This document shows, one piece after another, positions 1 to 8,612 of a stretch of 48,154 nucleotides of DNA. Position numbers and translations under genes: made by a program. The stretch is from Planctomycetota bacterium (GTDB taxonomy: Bacteria > Planctomycetota > MHYJ01 > WSZJ01), in the NCBI GenBank assembly GCA_016190145.1, contig JACPRD010000132.1, positions 1 through 48,154 of the forward strand, in the 5' to 3' direction. The notes under the pieces were generated by a model. It worked only from the letters and a program-made list of their open reading frames with translations, ran no database searches and had not been told where the DNA came from. Position 1 is the stretch's first letter. Each line of letters begins with the position of its first letter.

Positions 1-24
1 AACTCCGGGAGGCAAAGCACTTCC

Positions 25-124
25 TGAGAGCATGAAAAAATTCGATCGCAGGCGCGGTCGGGGCGAGCTCGCGAAGCGAGCGAGGTCCGACCACGCCGTA
101 GATCGAATTTTTCTCATGCTCTCA
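25..124. repeat. Palindromic repeat, TGAGAGC family, copy 1
   Basis: This is a 100-bp imperfect palindrome that starts TGAGAGCATGA and ends with its reverse complement. Both arms contain an A-tract followed by TTCGATC and a GGCG(C/T)GGTCGG block. The centre is GGCGAGCTCGCGAAGCGAGC. The terminal TGA at 25-27 could be the stop codon of a gene lying mostly before the window, because that frame is open back to base 1. A second copy lies at 14152-14247 and a half copy at 44078-44127. It may act as a bidirectional terminator or be a mobile REP/MITE-like unit; no transposase is visible in the window. Confidence 0.85.
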
Positions 125-182
125 AGGTAGCCTGAGCAGAACCCGATTTCCGGCGCGCGACGCCGCCTTTGCCGCCCCGAAT

Positions 183-209
183 TTCATCCGAACTTCATTT
201 GGGCTTCAC
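183..209 (+). promoter_or_regulatory. Triple 11-bp direct-repeat operator, site 1
   Basis: TTCAT (183), TTCAT (194) and TTCAC (205) are spaced exactly 11 bp apart, the arrangement used by PhoB/OmpR/PmrA-class regulators that bind direct repeats on one helix face. The site lies 34 bp before the methyltransferase ATG at 244. TACCCT at 232-237 is a possible -10 and would put transcription start at or next to the ATG. Identical architecture recurs at 5136-5162 and 13271-13297. The likely ligands are one or both response regulators encoded just downstream, which would make this autoregulatory (inference). Confidence 0.7.
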
Positions 210-243
210 GGTGCCGTTACCCTCGGCGGCCTACCCTGTGGCC

Positions 244-969
244 ATGGAGTACAAGCGAGGGGCGGAGCCGGAGCGGGCGGAGGTCGCCGCCTACGAGAGC
301 TGGCGGAACAAGTACGCGACCGAGCCCGAGCGCTGCACCACCTATGAGACGCTCCGCGTCGCCCCGCCCGGCCGCCGCTTCGCGAGCTGGCTCGACGGGC
401 GCATGGTGCTGCGCGCCCTCGAGGGGATCCGTCCGGGTTCCGCGGTGCTGGACGTTCCGTGCGGCGGGGGCCGGATCAGCCGCACGCTCCGCCGCGCCGG
501 GTTCGCGCCCTTCGCCGCCGATTTCTCCCCCTGGATGGTCCGCGAATCCCGTCCTGATGCCGCCGGATGGGCCCGCGCGGACGCCCTGCGCCTGCCGTTC
601 CGCGACCGGACGTTCGCCGCCGCCGTCTGCTTCCGGTTCATGCAGGCCGTGCCCCTCGCGATCCGCCTCGGCGTCCTTCGCGAACTCGGGCGCGTCGCCG
701 TGCGCGTCCTCGCCAACTACCAGAACGTCCTGTCGCTCAGGGGGACGAGACGGTTTCTGCTGGGCAGGAGCGGACTGGCCAACCGAGTCTCGGAAGCCCA
801 GGCCGTCGCGGAGGCCGAATCGGCGGGCCTTCGCGTGACGCGCTGCTGCTACAAGAGCCGCTTCTTCTGCGAGGACTTCCTCGTCGTCGCCGAATTGCCG
901 GCCGGTGAGATTCCCCAGGCCGGGCCCCCCCCCAGTTCAGCACTCAGGGACCTCCTTGAACGTCATTGA
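244..969 (+). CDS. SAM-dependent class I methyltransferase
   Basis: A 241-aa protein. The start was set at ATG 244 rather than the upstream in-frame ATG at 169, because 169-243 holds the operator repeats and promoter. Motif I of a Rossmann methyltransferase is clear (VLDVPCGGGRISRTL, about residues 66-80), followed by an acidic FAADFSPWM strand and an ADALRLPF motif typical of class I enzymes. The substrate cannot be read from sequence. The gene is 22 bp upstream of the first response regulator and probably shares its transcript, so it is likely part of the same envelope-stress regulon. It could methylate a lipid or a sugar; this is a guess from context only. Confidence 0.75.
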   Translation: MEYKRGAEPERAEVAAYESWRNKYATEPERCTTYETLRVAPPGRRFASWLDGRMVLRALEGIRPGSAVLDVPCGGGRISRTLRRAGFAPFAADFSPWMVRESRPDAAGWARADALRLPFRDRTFAAAVCFRFMQAVPLAIRLGVLRELGRVAVRVLANYQNVLSLRGTRRFLLGRSGLANRVSEAQAVAEAESAGLRVTRCCYKSRFFCEDFLVVAELPAGEIPQAGPPPSSALRDLLERH

Positions 970-991
970 ACCCCCGGTTAACGTAAGAGCC

Positions 992-1666
992 GTGCGCGTG
1001 CTCCTTGTCGAAGACGAGCCGAAAGTGGCTTCGTTCGTGTCCCGTGGACTCAAGTCCGAAAGCTATGCCGTGGACGTCGTCACGGACGGCGTCGATGCGG
1101 AGCACCGCGCCCGGACGGAGCCTTACGACGTCATCGTGCTCGACATCGTCCTGCCCGGGAAGGACGGCATCGAAGTCCTGCGCTCCATCCGCGAGCGCGG
1201 TATCAAGACGCCCGTCCTGCTCCTCAGCGCCCGCGGGCGCGTCCAGGACCGCGTCTCCGGGCTCGACGCCGGCGCGGACGACTACCTCACGAAGCCGTTC
1301 AGTTTCGAAGAGCTTCTCGCCCGGGTCCGCGCGCTTCTCCGGCGGCAGCGCGGCGACCTTGCGACGCTGCTCAAGTTCGAGGACCTGGAGCTCGATCCCG
1401 CGCGGCACCGGGTGACGCGCGAACAGGCGGACGTCGAGCTCACTCCGAAGGAGTTCGCGCTGCTCGAGTATTTCATGCGCAACCCGGAGCGCGTTCTCAC
1501 CCGCACGATGATCGCCGAGCACGTCTGGGACCACCATTTCGACACGTCGACGAACGTCATCGACGTCTACGTCAAGCACCTGCGCGACAAGATCGACAAG
1601 GAGCATCATACGAAACTGATCCAGACGGTCCGCGGGGTCGGGTACAGGCTCTCCACGAAGCCGTGA
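992..1666 (+). CDS. Response regulator, OmpR/PhoB family (system 1)
   Basis: A 224-aa protein with an N-terminal receiver domain and a C-terminal winged-helix DNA-binding domain. The phospho-acceptor is Asp51 (VIVLDIVLPGKDG), with acidic residues in LLVEDEP and the conserved Lys101 in LTKPF. The C-terminal half carries the family pattern ELTPKEFALLEYF and ends in a TVRGVGYRL wing. I chose GTG 992 because the receiver begins there (RVLLVEDEP); the longer reading would add about 29 residues with no family match. The stop overlaps the GTG start of its kinase as GTGA, so the two are translationally coupled. PmrA/QseB-type regulators are the closest group by context. Confidence 0.93.
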   Translation: MRVLLVEDEPKVASFVSRGLKSESYAVDVVTDGVDAEHRARTEPYDVIVLDIVLPGKDGIEVLRSIRERGIKTPVLLLSARGRVQDRVSGLDAGADDYLTKPFSFEELLARVRALLRRQRGDLATLLKFEDLELDPARHRVTREQADVELTPKEFALLEYFMRNPERVLTRTMIAEHVWDHHFDTSTNVIDVYVKHLRDKIDKEHHTKLIQTVRGVGYRLSTKP

Positions 1667-3054
1667 AGCTCTTCCATTCGATCCGCTGGCGCCTCGCGCT
1701 CACGACCGCGGGGTTCGTGCTCGCGACGCAATTTCTCCTCGGCGCGTACTTCTACTACCGCCTCATGCGCAACCTCGACCGCCAGGTCGAACGCTTCCTC
1801 GACGACGAATACCGCGAGATGGAGACGCTGCTCGCGGAGGGTGACGACGAGCTGAAGGAGGAGATGCACACGCTGGGACGGGCGCACGTCAAGGTGCCGC
1901 TCTACGTGCTGGCGCGGGGGGCTTCCGGGGAGGCGCTCGTCCGCACGGCCAATCTCGAGGGTCAGGACCTGCCGTTTCCGCCGGAGAGCCGGGCGGCCCT
2001 GGACGCGGGGGGGCGGCTGGCTGACGTCCAGGTGGTCCGGGACCACAACATCCGCATGCGGACGCGGCGCCACGACTTCCCGGACGGGCGCATCCGCTAC
2101 CTGCAGGTCGGCATCTCCGAGACGCAGGCGCGCGAGACCGAGCGGGCGTTCCTCGCGCAGGCGGGAACGGCGGCCCTCCCGTTCGCCCTCCTCGCCCTGA
2201 TCGGCGGCCTGCTCGTCGCCAACCGCGCCATCCGGCCGCTCGACGCCATCTCGGCGACCGCTTCGCATATCCGCGCGCAGAACCTGAGCGAGCGGATCCC
2301 CCTTCGCGGCTCCGGCGACGAGCTGGACCAGCTCGCGACCGTGCTCAATTCCACCTTTTCCGAGCTCGAGGATTCCTTCCGCAAGATCCGCGATTTCTCC
2401 GCGAGCGCCTCGCACCAGCTCAAGACCCCGCTGACCGTGATCCGCGGCGAGGCCGAGCTCCTCCTCCGCGACGCCACGCGCGAAGCCGACATGTCGCGCC
2501 TCGCAACCATCATCGACGAGGCCGCCCGCCTGGCCCGCATCACCGACCAGCTCCTGTTCCTCGCGCGCGCCGACGCCGAGAAGATCGAGATCGCTTTCGA
2601 AGAAGTGGACCTGCACGCCCTCGTCGAGCGCGGCCTGCGGCGGGTGGAGCCATACATCACGGTGAAGGGGCTCCAGCTCGACGTCAAGCTGGACGGAGCG
2701 CCGAAGGTGCACGGGAGCGATTCGCTTCTGGGAACCGCGATCCAGAACCTTCTCGACAACGCGGCGAAGTTCACGCCGGATAAGGGGACGATCCGGGTGC
2801 GGTGGGAGTCGTCGGACGGGGTGGTGGCGGTGGAGGTGGAGGACGACGGGGAGGGGATTCCGTCGGAGGCACGAACTCTGGTGATGGAGCGGTTCTCGCA
2901 GCGCGCGACGCCGCAGAAGGGGGGCGGCGCGGGGCTGGGGCTGGCGGTGGCGCGGGAGATTGCGCAGCTTCATCACGGGAGTCTGACGGCGAGGGATCCG
3001 CGGGCGGGCCGCGGCGCGTGCTTCAGGCTGGAGATTCCCGCAGGCACGGCGTGA
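1663..3054 (+). CDS. Sensor histidine kinase, two TM (system 1)
   Basis: A 463-aa membrane kinase paired with the preceding regulator. TM1 spans about residues 10-31, an acidic extracytoplasmic sensor follows (33-165), then TM2 (about 168-188), HAMP (189-242) and HisKA with phospho-acceptor His251 in ASHQLKTPLTV. The HATPase domain has the N-box (IQNLLDNAAKF), a G1 box (DDGEGIP), an F-box-like MERF and a G2 box (GAGLGLAV). The sensor loop is rich in Asp and Glu (for example LDDEYREME, EGDDELKEE). Acidic patches of this kind bind cationic peptides or metals in PhoQ/PmrB-like sensors; applying that here is inference. The start is GTG 1663. Confidence 0.93.
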   Translation: MKLFHSIRWRLALTTAGFVLATQFLLGAYFYYRLMRNLDRQVERFLDDEYREMETLLAEGDDELKEEMHTLGRAHVKVPLYVLARGASGEALVRTANLEGQDLPFPPESRAALDAGGRLADVQVVRDHNIRMRTRRHDFPDGRIRYLQVGISETQARETERAFLAQAGTAALPFALLALIGGLLVANRAIRPLDAISATASHIRAQNLSERIPLRGSGDELDQLATVLNSTFSELEDSFRKIRDFSASASHQLKTPLTVIRGEAELLLRDATREADMSRLATIIDEAARLARITDQLLFLARADAEKIEIAFEEVDLHALVERGLRRVEPYITVKGLQLDVKLDGAPKVHGSDSLLGTAIQNLLDNAAKFTPDKGTIRVRWESSDGVVAVEVEDDGEGIPSEARTLVMERFSQRATPQKGGGAGLGLAVAREIAQLHHGSLTARDPRAGRGACFRLEIPAGTA

Positions 3055-3061
3055 GGAGCGG

Positions 3062-3736
3062 ATGCGAATCCTGCTGATCGAGGACGAGAAAAAGACGGCG
3101 CGCTCGATCCGCAAGGGTCTGGTCGAGCGAGGGTTCACCGTCGACATGTGCGCGGACGGAGACTCCGGGCTTCGCCAGGCGATGAGCCAGGACTACGACG
3201 GCGTGGTGCTCGATCTCATGCTGCCGGTTCGGGACGGCTGGTCGGTCATCTCCGAGCTCCGACGCGAGGGAGGGCATGTGCCGATCCTGGTTCTGACGGC
3301 GCGGGACGCGGTGCAGGACCGCGTGAGGGGGCTGGAGCTGGGAGCGGACGATTATCTGGTCAAGCCGTTCGCGTTTTCCGAGCTGTTCGCGCGGATCGAG
3401 TCGATGCTGCGGCGGGGATCGACGATCCGGGCGAACCTGATCCGCGTGGGCGACCTCGTGATCGACGAATCGCGTCACAGGGCGACTCGGGCGGGCATCG
3501 AGCTGGAGCTCACGGCCAGGGAATTCGCGCTGCTGCTCCTGCTGGCCCGCAACGCCGGGCACCCCCTGTCGAGAACGCTGATCGCGGAGAAAGTGTGGGG
3601 GCTGTCCTTCGACACGGGCACCAACGTGATCGACGTCCACGTGCGGAACCTGCGGTCGAAGGTCGACGATCCCTTCGATACAAAGCTGATCCGGACCCTG
3701 CGCGGCGTCGGATACGTCCTCTCCGCCGGTGCCTGA
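3062..3736 (+). CDS. Response regulator, OmpR/PhoB family (system 2)
   Basis: A 224-aa paralogue of the first regulator with identical layout: Asp51 in VVLDLMLPVRDG, Lys101 in LVKPF, and a winged-helix domain with ELTAREFALLLLL and a TLRGVGYVL wing. The start ATG at 3062 follows GTGAGGAGCGG, with GAGGAG as ribosome binding site. It begins 7 bp after kinase 1 and its end overlaps kinase 2 by 8 bp. Four regulators and sensors are therefore probably made from one transcript. Two paralogous systems in tandem suggest a recent duplication or two inputs feeding shared targets. Confidence 0.92.
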   Translation: MRILLIEDEKKTARSIRKGLVERGFTVDMCADGDSGLRQAMSQDYDGVVLDLMLPVRDGWSVISELRREGGHVPILVLTARDAVQDRVRGLELGADDYLVKPFAFSELFARIESMLRRGSTIRANLIRVGDLVIDESRHRATRAGIELELTAREFALLLLLARNAGHPLSRTLIAEKVWGLSFDTGTNVIDVHVRNLRSKVDDPFDTKLIRTLRGVGYVLSAGA

Positions 3737-5129
3737 GCCTCGCCGCCGCCGCTGGTCCATCGCTACCCGCCTCGCGGTCTGGTTCGCGCTGTCGTCGCTC
3801 GGACTGATCGTGGCCGCGGACGCCCTGCTCGAGCGCATGCTGATCCGGACAATGGATCACCTGGACGACGAGTTCCTGAGCCGCCGCATCGAGATCCTCG
3901 CGAAGCTCGTGCGGGAGGAGGGACCCCGGTCGCAGAGGCTCGAAGAGGAGATCCATCAGGAAGGCGGCGGCAGTTCGGACTACAGACTCCACCTCCGCGT
4001 CCTGGATCCGGCCGGAGAATTCCGCCTCGAAACCGCCGGAATGAGCGCCGCCCTTCCAACGGATGTCTTCCCCGAGCCGGTCGCCGACGGACAGGCGACC
4101 TCTTCCCGCGACCTCGACGCGTTCCGCATCCGGGCCGGAAAGGCGCGGTACAGGGACCGGGAATACGTGATCCAGGCGGGCCTCGAGGAAATCCGGGAGG
4201 CCGCCGTGCTCCGCGGACTCCGCGGAATCATGGCCCTGATCCTCGCGGCGCTCCTCGTCCCCTCCATCCTGGTCGGATACCTCCTCACGCGCCGCGGGCT
4301 GAAACCGGTCCGCCAGATCGTGGAAAGCGCCAACCGCATCGGCTCAGCCACCCTCCATGAACGCGTCAGCCTCGCCGGCCTCCCCCCCGAACTCGTTCCC
4401 CTCGCAGTGTCCTTCAACGGCGTCCTCGACCGGCTCAAGACCTCCTTCGAACAGATCTCCCGCTTCTCCGCCAGCATCGCTCACGAACTTCGCACGCCGG
4501 TCAATAATCTGCGGTCGGAAGCGGAGGTCACGCTGTCGAAGGCCAGGGAACCGGGGGAATACCGGGAGGCGCTCGCCTCGTGCCTCGAGGAGGCGGAAAA
4601 GGTGAAGCGGATCATCGACCACCTGCTCTTCCTCGCCCGTGCCGAGGCGCGCGAGGCCCGCGCCCAGCTGGAGGAGGTCGACCTGTGTCGTGAGATCGAG
4701 GGGCTTTCGGACTATTACGGGCTGAAGGCGAAGGAGGCGGGAGTCCATCTGGCGACGAAATGCCCTCCGGGGCTTTCCGTGAGCGCGGACCGGACGCTCC
4801 TTCAGCGCGCCGTCTCGAACCTCATCGAGAATTCCCTGAGGCACACCGCCAGGGGCGGCGAGATCCGCATCGAGGCGGAGGCGCACGGCGGGGAGCGGAT
4901 CGTGCGCGTCGCCGACACGGGGACGGGAATCCCTGCGGATCGGCTCGCCGGCCTGCTCGAGGGGCAGATCCCGCCGGCGCGCTCGCCGGCCGGCGGTGGC
5001 CTGGGTCTCGGCCTCGCCATCGTCCGCGCAATCGCGGCTCTTCACGGCGGATCCATGAACATGGCAAGCGAGCCGGGAAAGGGCACGACCGTTTCCGTCA
5101 CGATTCCCGCTCACCCCGCGCCGCTTTAG
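3729..5129 (+). CDS. Sensor histidine kinase, two TM (system 2)
   Basis: A 466-aa kinase starting at GTG 3729 inside the end of the regulator gene. TM1 lies at about residues 12-30, the sensor at 31-160, TM2 at about 165-187, then HAMP and HisKA with His252 in IAHELRTPVNNL. The N-box (VSNLIENSLRHT), G1 (DTGTGIP) and G2 (GLGLGLAIV) boxes are intact. The segment between G1 and G2 reads RLAGLLEGQIPP, so the aromatic F-box usually seen there (FERF-like) is missing. That could alter ATP-lid behaviour, or make it a better phosphatase than kinase. Sequence identity to kinase 1 is limited outside the catalytic core. Confidence 0.92.
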   Translation: MPEPRRRRWSIATRLAVWFALSSLGLIVAADALLERMLIRTMDHLDDEFLSRRIEILAKLVREEGPRSQRLEEEIHQEGGGSSDYRLHLRVLDPAGEFRLETAGMSAALPTDVFPEPVADGQATSSRDLDAFRIRAGKARYRDREYVIQAGLEEIREAAVLRGLRGIMALILAALLVPSILVGYLLTRRGLKPVRQIVESANRIGSATLHERVSLAGLPPELVPLAVSFNGVLDRLKTSFEQISRFSASIAHELRTPVNNLRSEAEVTLSKAREPGEYREALASCLEEAEKVKRIIDHLLFLARAEAREARAQLEEVDLCREIEGLSDYYGLKAKEAGVHLATKCPPGLSVSADRTLLQRAVSNLIENSLRHTARGGEIRIEAEAHGGERIVRVADTGTGIPADRLAGLLEGQIPPARSPAGGGLGLGLAIVRAIAALHGGSMNMASEPGKGTTVSVTIPAHPAPL

Positions 5130-5135
5130 TTCGTC

Positions 5136-5162
5136 TTAATGATCGCTTCACTCCCCGTTCAC
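5136..5162 (+). promoter_or_regulatory. Triple 11-bp direct-repeat operator, site 2 (PmrA-box-like)
   Basis: TTAAT (5136), TTCAC (5147) and TTCAC (5158) are spaced exactly 11 bp apart. The first pair reads CTTAAT-N5-CTTCAC, close to the enterobacterial PmrA box CTTAAT-N5-CTTAAK. The ArnT-like start codon is at 5186. TAGCTT at 5174-5179 lies six bases before that ATG, as in leaderless promoters. Confidence 0.72.
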
Positions 5163-5185
5163 CGCCTCTCCTGTAGCTTCCCGGC

Positions 5186-6841
5186 ATGTCCATCGAGGCT
5201 GGCGCGGAGGGGTGCCCGCACGCCGGCAATTCCGCGCGGAGGGGATTGATCAGGCTGCTCGTTGCGGCTGCGGGGCTCTACGGTTGGGCGCTCGGGTCCA
5301 GGCCGCTCTACGCTCCGGACGAAGGGCGGTACGCGCTGGTAGGCCGCACGATGCTTGACGGCGGCGACTGGCTGATTCCCCGGCTCTGCGGCGCGCCGTA
5401 CCTCGACAAGCCGCCACTCCTGTATTGGCTGGAAGCGGCGGGGATGGCGGTGCTCGGGCGGAACGAATGGGGCGCGCGCGCGCTGGTCGCGTGTGCGGCG
5501 CTGGCGGGTGTGGCCGTGATGTACCGTCTGGCCGCGGACATGATGGATTCACGCCGCGGCCTCGTCGCGGCGGGCGTGCTGGCGACTTCGGCGCTGTACG
5601 CTCTGCTCGCACGCGTGATCCTGACGGACATGCTGCTCGCAGTCGCCGTCCTCGGATCATTCGCGGGGTTCTGGAGGGGGTGGCAGGGCCGGCGCGGGGT
5701 GCTGGGTATGTGGATCTCGCTCGGAATTGCGTTTCTCGCGAAGGGTCCGGTCGGGCCTGCACTCTTCATCCTGGCCGTGGTGCCATTCGCCGTCCTCGCG
5801 CGGACGCGGCCGCCTCTCCGGACCTTTCGTCCTGTCACCGGGACGCTGATTGCCGCGGCGATCGCTCTCCCATGGACCATTTACATTTCGCTGAAAGTGC
5901 CGGGCTACCTCGAATTCTTCTACCTGCGCGAAAACCTCCAGGGGCTCGCTTCCGGCGGGGTCCATCACGACCGCGCATGGACCTATGCCGCCTATGCCGT
6001 CCTCGGTGGTTTCCTCCCCTGGACGCTTCTCCTGCCTGCGGCGCTCACAAGCGCGTGGAGCGACCTGCGCGAGCGCGGCCGGGCGTGCGATCCGGCGCTG
6101 CTCCTGGCGCTTCTCTGGGCGGGAACGACGCTCGCACTTTTCACGTTTTCCGTCTCCAAGCTGCCAGCCTATTTCCTTCCGGCGTTTCCGGCGCTTGCCC
6201 TGCTCGTGGCTCGGCCGTTCCGCGCCGGCGAGGAGCCGCGCCGTCAGGCCGCGTACGCGCTTTACGCGCTTGCCGGCCTCGTCCCCGCGGGGATTTGCGT
6301 TGCGGCCCGGCTCGACGACCGGCTCCAGACCTGCGGATGGCTGGCGCTTGCTTCGCTCGTCGCCGCCTGCGGATTTGCGGTCGCCGGGGCTCTCTTCCGT
6401 CGCGGGCTGCCCGCCGGTGCTGTTCAGGTGGTGGCTGCAGGCCTCGCGGTTGCCGCCATCCCCGCTGCGCTGGATGTCCCGCGATTCGATTCGACGCGCA
6501 GCTCGAAGACACTCGTCCTCAGGAATGCAGACCTCCTCCGGTCCTGCGACACCATCCTCTCCCTGAGATCGCCCCTCGGCATGATCGAGTTCTACCTCGA
6601 TCGCCCCGTCGTCCACGTGGGCGTCCCCCACGACTTCATCTCGGCCAGGGAAACCGGCTCCGGCGGCGTGCTGAGTATTGAACGATCGGAAATCCCCGCG
6701 TTTCTCCGGGAGAACCCGAGGACCGCGCTGCTCACGACCGATCGCGGGAGGCGACGGCGCGAGGCTGAGATCCCGGGTCTCGTGGTGGTCGACACCGACG
6801 GAACCAACACTCTTCTTGCAACCCCGGGGGCCCTTCGATGA
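5186..6841 (+). CDS. ArnT-like polyprenol-phosphate glycosyltransferase (GT-C)
   Basis: A 551-aa multi-spanning membrane protein of the PMT/ArnT superfamily. The N-terminal loop has the signature RPLYAPDEGRYA (Asp45-Glu46, the catalytic/metal region in ArnT), then GDWLIPRL and DKPPLLYW, all diagnostic of ArnT-like enzymes. About ten to twelve hydrophobic helices follow. ArnT transfers Ara4N from undecaprenyl phosphate to lipid A on the outer face of the inner membrane. Here the donor is probably another sugar built by the downstream genes, since no ArnA homologue is present. There is no Shine-Dalgarno sequence and a -10-like hexamer lies 6 nt before ATG, so a leaderless transcript is possible. 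The stop overlaps the next gene (ATGA). Confidence 0.85.
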   Translation: MSIEAGAEGCPHAGNSARRGLIRLLVAAAGLYGWALGSRPLYAPDEGRYALVGRTMLDGGDWLIPRLCGAPYLDKPPLLYWLEAAGMAVLGRNEWGARALVACAALAGVAVMYRLAADMMDSRRGLVAAGVLATSALYALLARVILTDMLLAVAVLGSFAGFWRGWQGRRGVLGMWISLGIAFLAKGPVGPALFILAVVPFAVLARTRPPLRTFRPVTGTLIAAAIALPWTIYISLKVPGYLEFFYLRENLQGLASGGVHHDRAWTYAAYAVLGGFLPWTLLLPAALTSAWSDLRERGRACDPALLLALLWAGTTLALFTFSVSKLPAYFLPAFPALALLVARPFRAGEEPRRQAAYALYALAGLVPAGICVAARLDDRLQTCGWLALASLVAACGFAVAGALFRRGLPAGAVQVVAAGLAVAAIPAALDVPRFDSTRSSKTLVLRNADLLRSCDTILSLRSPLGMIEFYLDRPVVHVGVPHDFISARETGSGGVLSIERSEIPAFLRENPRTALLTTDRGRRRREAEIPGLVVVDTDGTNTLLATPGALR

Positions 6842-7860
6842 TCCGATTCGGCGTCATCGGCTGCGGGCACTGGGGCCGCAACTATCTGCGCGTCCTGAGT
6901 GAACTCGGGGACGCCTGCCGTGTGGTGGAGATGTGCGATGCCAGCCGGTCGAGCGTCGAAGTGATGCGGCGGAAGTTTCCTCTCGTCAACGCGACGCTCA
7001 GTGCCGCGGATCTGCTGACCCACCCCGGGATCGACGCAGTCGTCATCGCAACCCCCGCCGGGACGCACGCGGAACTGGCGGTGAAGGCGTTGAAGGCTGG
7101 GAAACACGTGCTCGTGGAGAAACCGCTGGCAACGCGTCTGGAAGACGCCGTCAGGGTGTCGGGCGAGGCCCGGGATTCCGGCCGCGTGCTCCTCGTGGGC
7201 CACACATTCCGCTACAACGATGCGGTCCGCAAGCTGAAGGAAATCGTCACCGATCGCTCCTTCGGCCGCCCCTACTACCTGGCCGCCCGGCGGAACCACC
7301 TGGGACTCATCCGACCCGATGTCTCCGCCGTCTGGGACCTCGCCCCTCACGACATCGAGATCTTCTCGTGGATCGTCGGATCGCAGCCGGATTCGGTCAG
7401 CGCCGTCGGCGCCTCGTTCCTCAAGGAGGGCCGCCCCGACGTGGCGTTCGCGACCCTGCACTACTCCGGTGGCGTCGTCGGAAACATCCAGGTCTCCTGG
7501 ATCGACTCGAACAAGGTCCGCGAGGTCGTCGTCATCGGGGACCGCAAACGGGTCGTCTTCGACGACCTCAACGCCCTGGAGCCCGTCCGCGTGTTCGACA
7601 AGGGCGCGGAAGTCTCCGGCGACGTGAATTCATTCGGTGAATTCAAGCTCCAGCTCCGCGACGGCGACATCCACTCCCCGCGCGTGGAAATGCGCGAGCC
7701 CCTCCGCGTGCAGTGCGAACACTTCATCGATTGCGTCGCCCACGGCACCGCCCCGCTCACCGGCGGAGCCGAGGGCGCGGACGTCGTCGCGGCCCTGGAA
7801 GCGATCGACGGCTCCATGTCGAGGGGCGGCGCGCCCGTGGATGTGCAGCGATGGCGCTAG
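6838..7860 (+). CDS. Gfo/Idh/MocA oxidoreductase (WlbA/WbpB-like)
   Basis: A 340-aa NAD(P)-dependent sugar oxidoreductase. The Rossmann motif is GVIGCGHWGRN (residues 5-15), the family EKP is at 94-96 (HVLVEKPLATR), and WDLAPHDIEIF carries the conserved C-terminal-domain His. In the WbpB/WbpE/WbpD route this family oxidises C3 of a UDP-HexNAc uronate to give the keto substrate for a DegT aminotransferase. Such an aminotransferase and a WbpD-like acyltransferase lie downstream, so the same three-step C3-amination is likely. The start overlaps the previous stop by 4 bp. The exact sugar substrate cannot be read from sequence. Confidence 0.85.
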   Translation: MIRFGVIGCGHWGRNYLRVLSELGDACRVVEMCDASRSSVEVMRRKFPLVNATLSAADLLTHPGIDAVVIATPAGTHAELAVKALKAGKHVLVEKPLATRLEDAVRVSGEARDSGRVLLVGHTFRYNDAVRKLKEIVTDRSFGRPYYLAARRNHLGLIRPDVSAVWDLAPHDIEIFSWIVGSQPDSVSAVGASFLKEGRPDVAFATLHYSGGVVGNIQVSWIDSNKVREVVVIGDRKRVVFDDLNALEPVRVFDKGAEVSGDVNSFGEFKLQLRDGDIHSPRVEMREPLRVQCEHFIDCVAHGTAPLTGGAEGADVVAALEAIDGSMSRGGAPVDVQRWR

Positions 7861-8612
7861 AGACCCGCGTCGCGCCTGCTCCGCCCGCCTCCGCGCCCGG
7901 TGTCGCCGGGAAGCTCTCGGGCCTATCCGTCATCGTGACCGCGTACAACGAGGAGGGATCGATCGAGGCGGTCGTCGAAGCGGTCCGGGCGTCCGCCTCC
8001 GTCATCGCGGAGAAGCTCGAGATCATCGTCATCGACGACGGCAGCCGCGACGCGACACCGGCCATCGCCAACTCCCTCGCGGCGAAGCACGCCGAAGTCC
8101 GGGTCATCCACCATCCCTTCAACATCGGCTTCGGCGGCGCGCAGAAGTCGGGGTTCCTCCACGCCAGCCACGAGTGGATCACGCTTGTCCCCGGCGACAA
8201 CCAGTTCGATCCCCGCGACCTGGAACGCTTTCTGTCGCTCGCGAACGACTCCGACATCGTCGTCGGCTACCGGGTCAAGCGCGGCGATTCGCGCATGCGC
8301 CGCTTGAATACCCGCGTTTTTCGCTTCGTCATGCGCCTCCTGTTCGGCGTCACCCTCCGGGATGTGAACTGGGTCAAGCTCTTCAGGAAGACCATCGTCG
8401 ACGGCCTCGACCTCGAATTCCGCGGCATCGGGATCGACGCGGAAATCGTGGTCAAGGCCGCACGGCGCGGGTGCCGCTTCTCGGAACTCGAAGTCGGCTA
8501 CCACCCCCGGCGGACGGGAGTCTCGACGGGCGACAAGTTCGTAAACGTGATCATCACCGTCCTGGAGCTGCTCTGGCTCTGGTGGACGGCGGGGAGGACG
8601 CCACGCCGATGA
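7851..8612 (+). CDS. GT2 glycosyltransferase, DPM1/ArnC-like
   Basis: A 253-aa GT-A fold family 2 transferase. SVIVTAYNEEGSIEAVV (26-42), the nucleotide-binding IDDGSRD (61-67) and PGDNQFDP (114-121) match dolichol/undecaprenyl-phosphate sugar synthases. It lacks the C-terminal pair of TM helices of ArnC and ends in a short LELLWLWW hydrophobic patch, so it is probably membrane-associated only. It likely loads a nucleotide sugar onto undecaprenyl phosphate for the ArnT-like enzyme of the same operon. The start was taken at ATG 7851, overlapping the oxidoreductase by 10 bp; a longer in-frame extension is Arg-rich read-through. Confidence 0.85.
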   Translation: MALETRVAPAPPASAPGVAGKLSGLSVIVTAYNEEGSIEAVVEAVRASASVIAEKLEIIVIDDGSRDATPAIANSLAAKHAEVRVIHHPFNIGFGGAQKSGFLHASHEWITLVPGDNQFDPRDLERFLSLANDSDIVVGYRVKRGDSRMRRLNTRVFRFVMRLLFGVTLRDVNWVKLFRKTIVDGLDLEFRGIGIDAEIVVKAARRGCRFSELEVGYHPRRTGVSTGDKFVNVIITVLELLWLWWTAGRTPRR

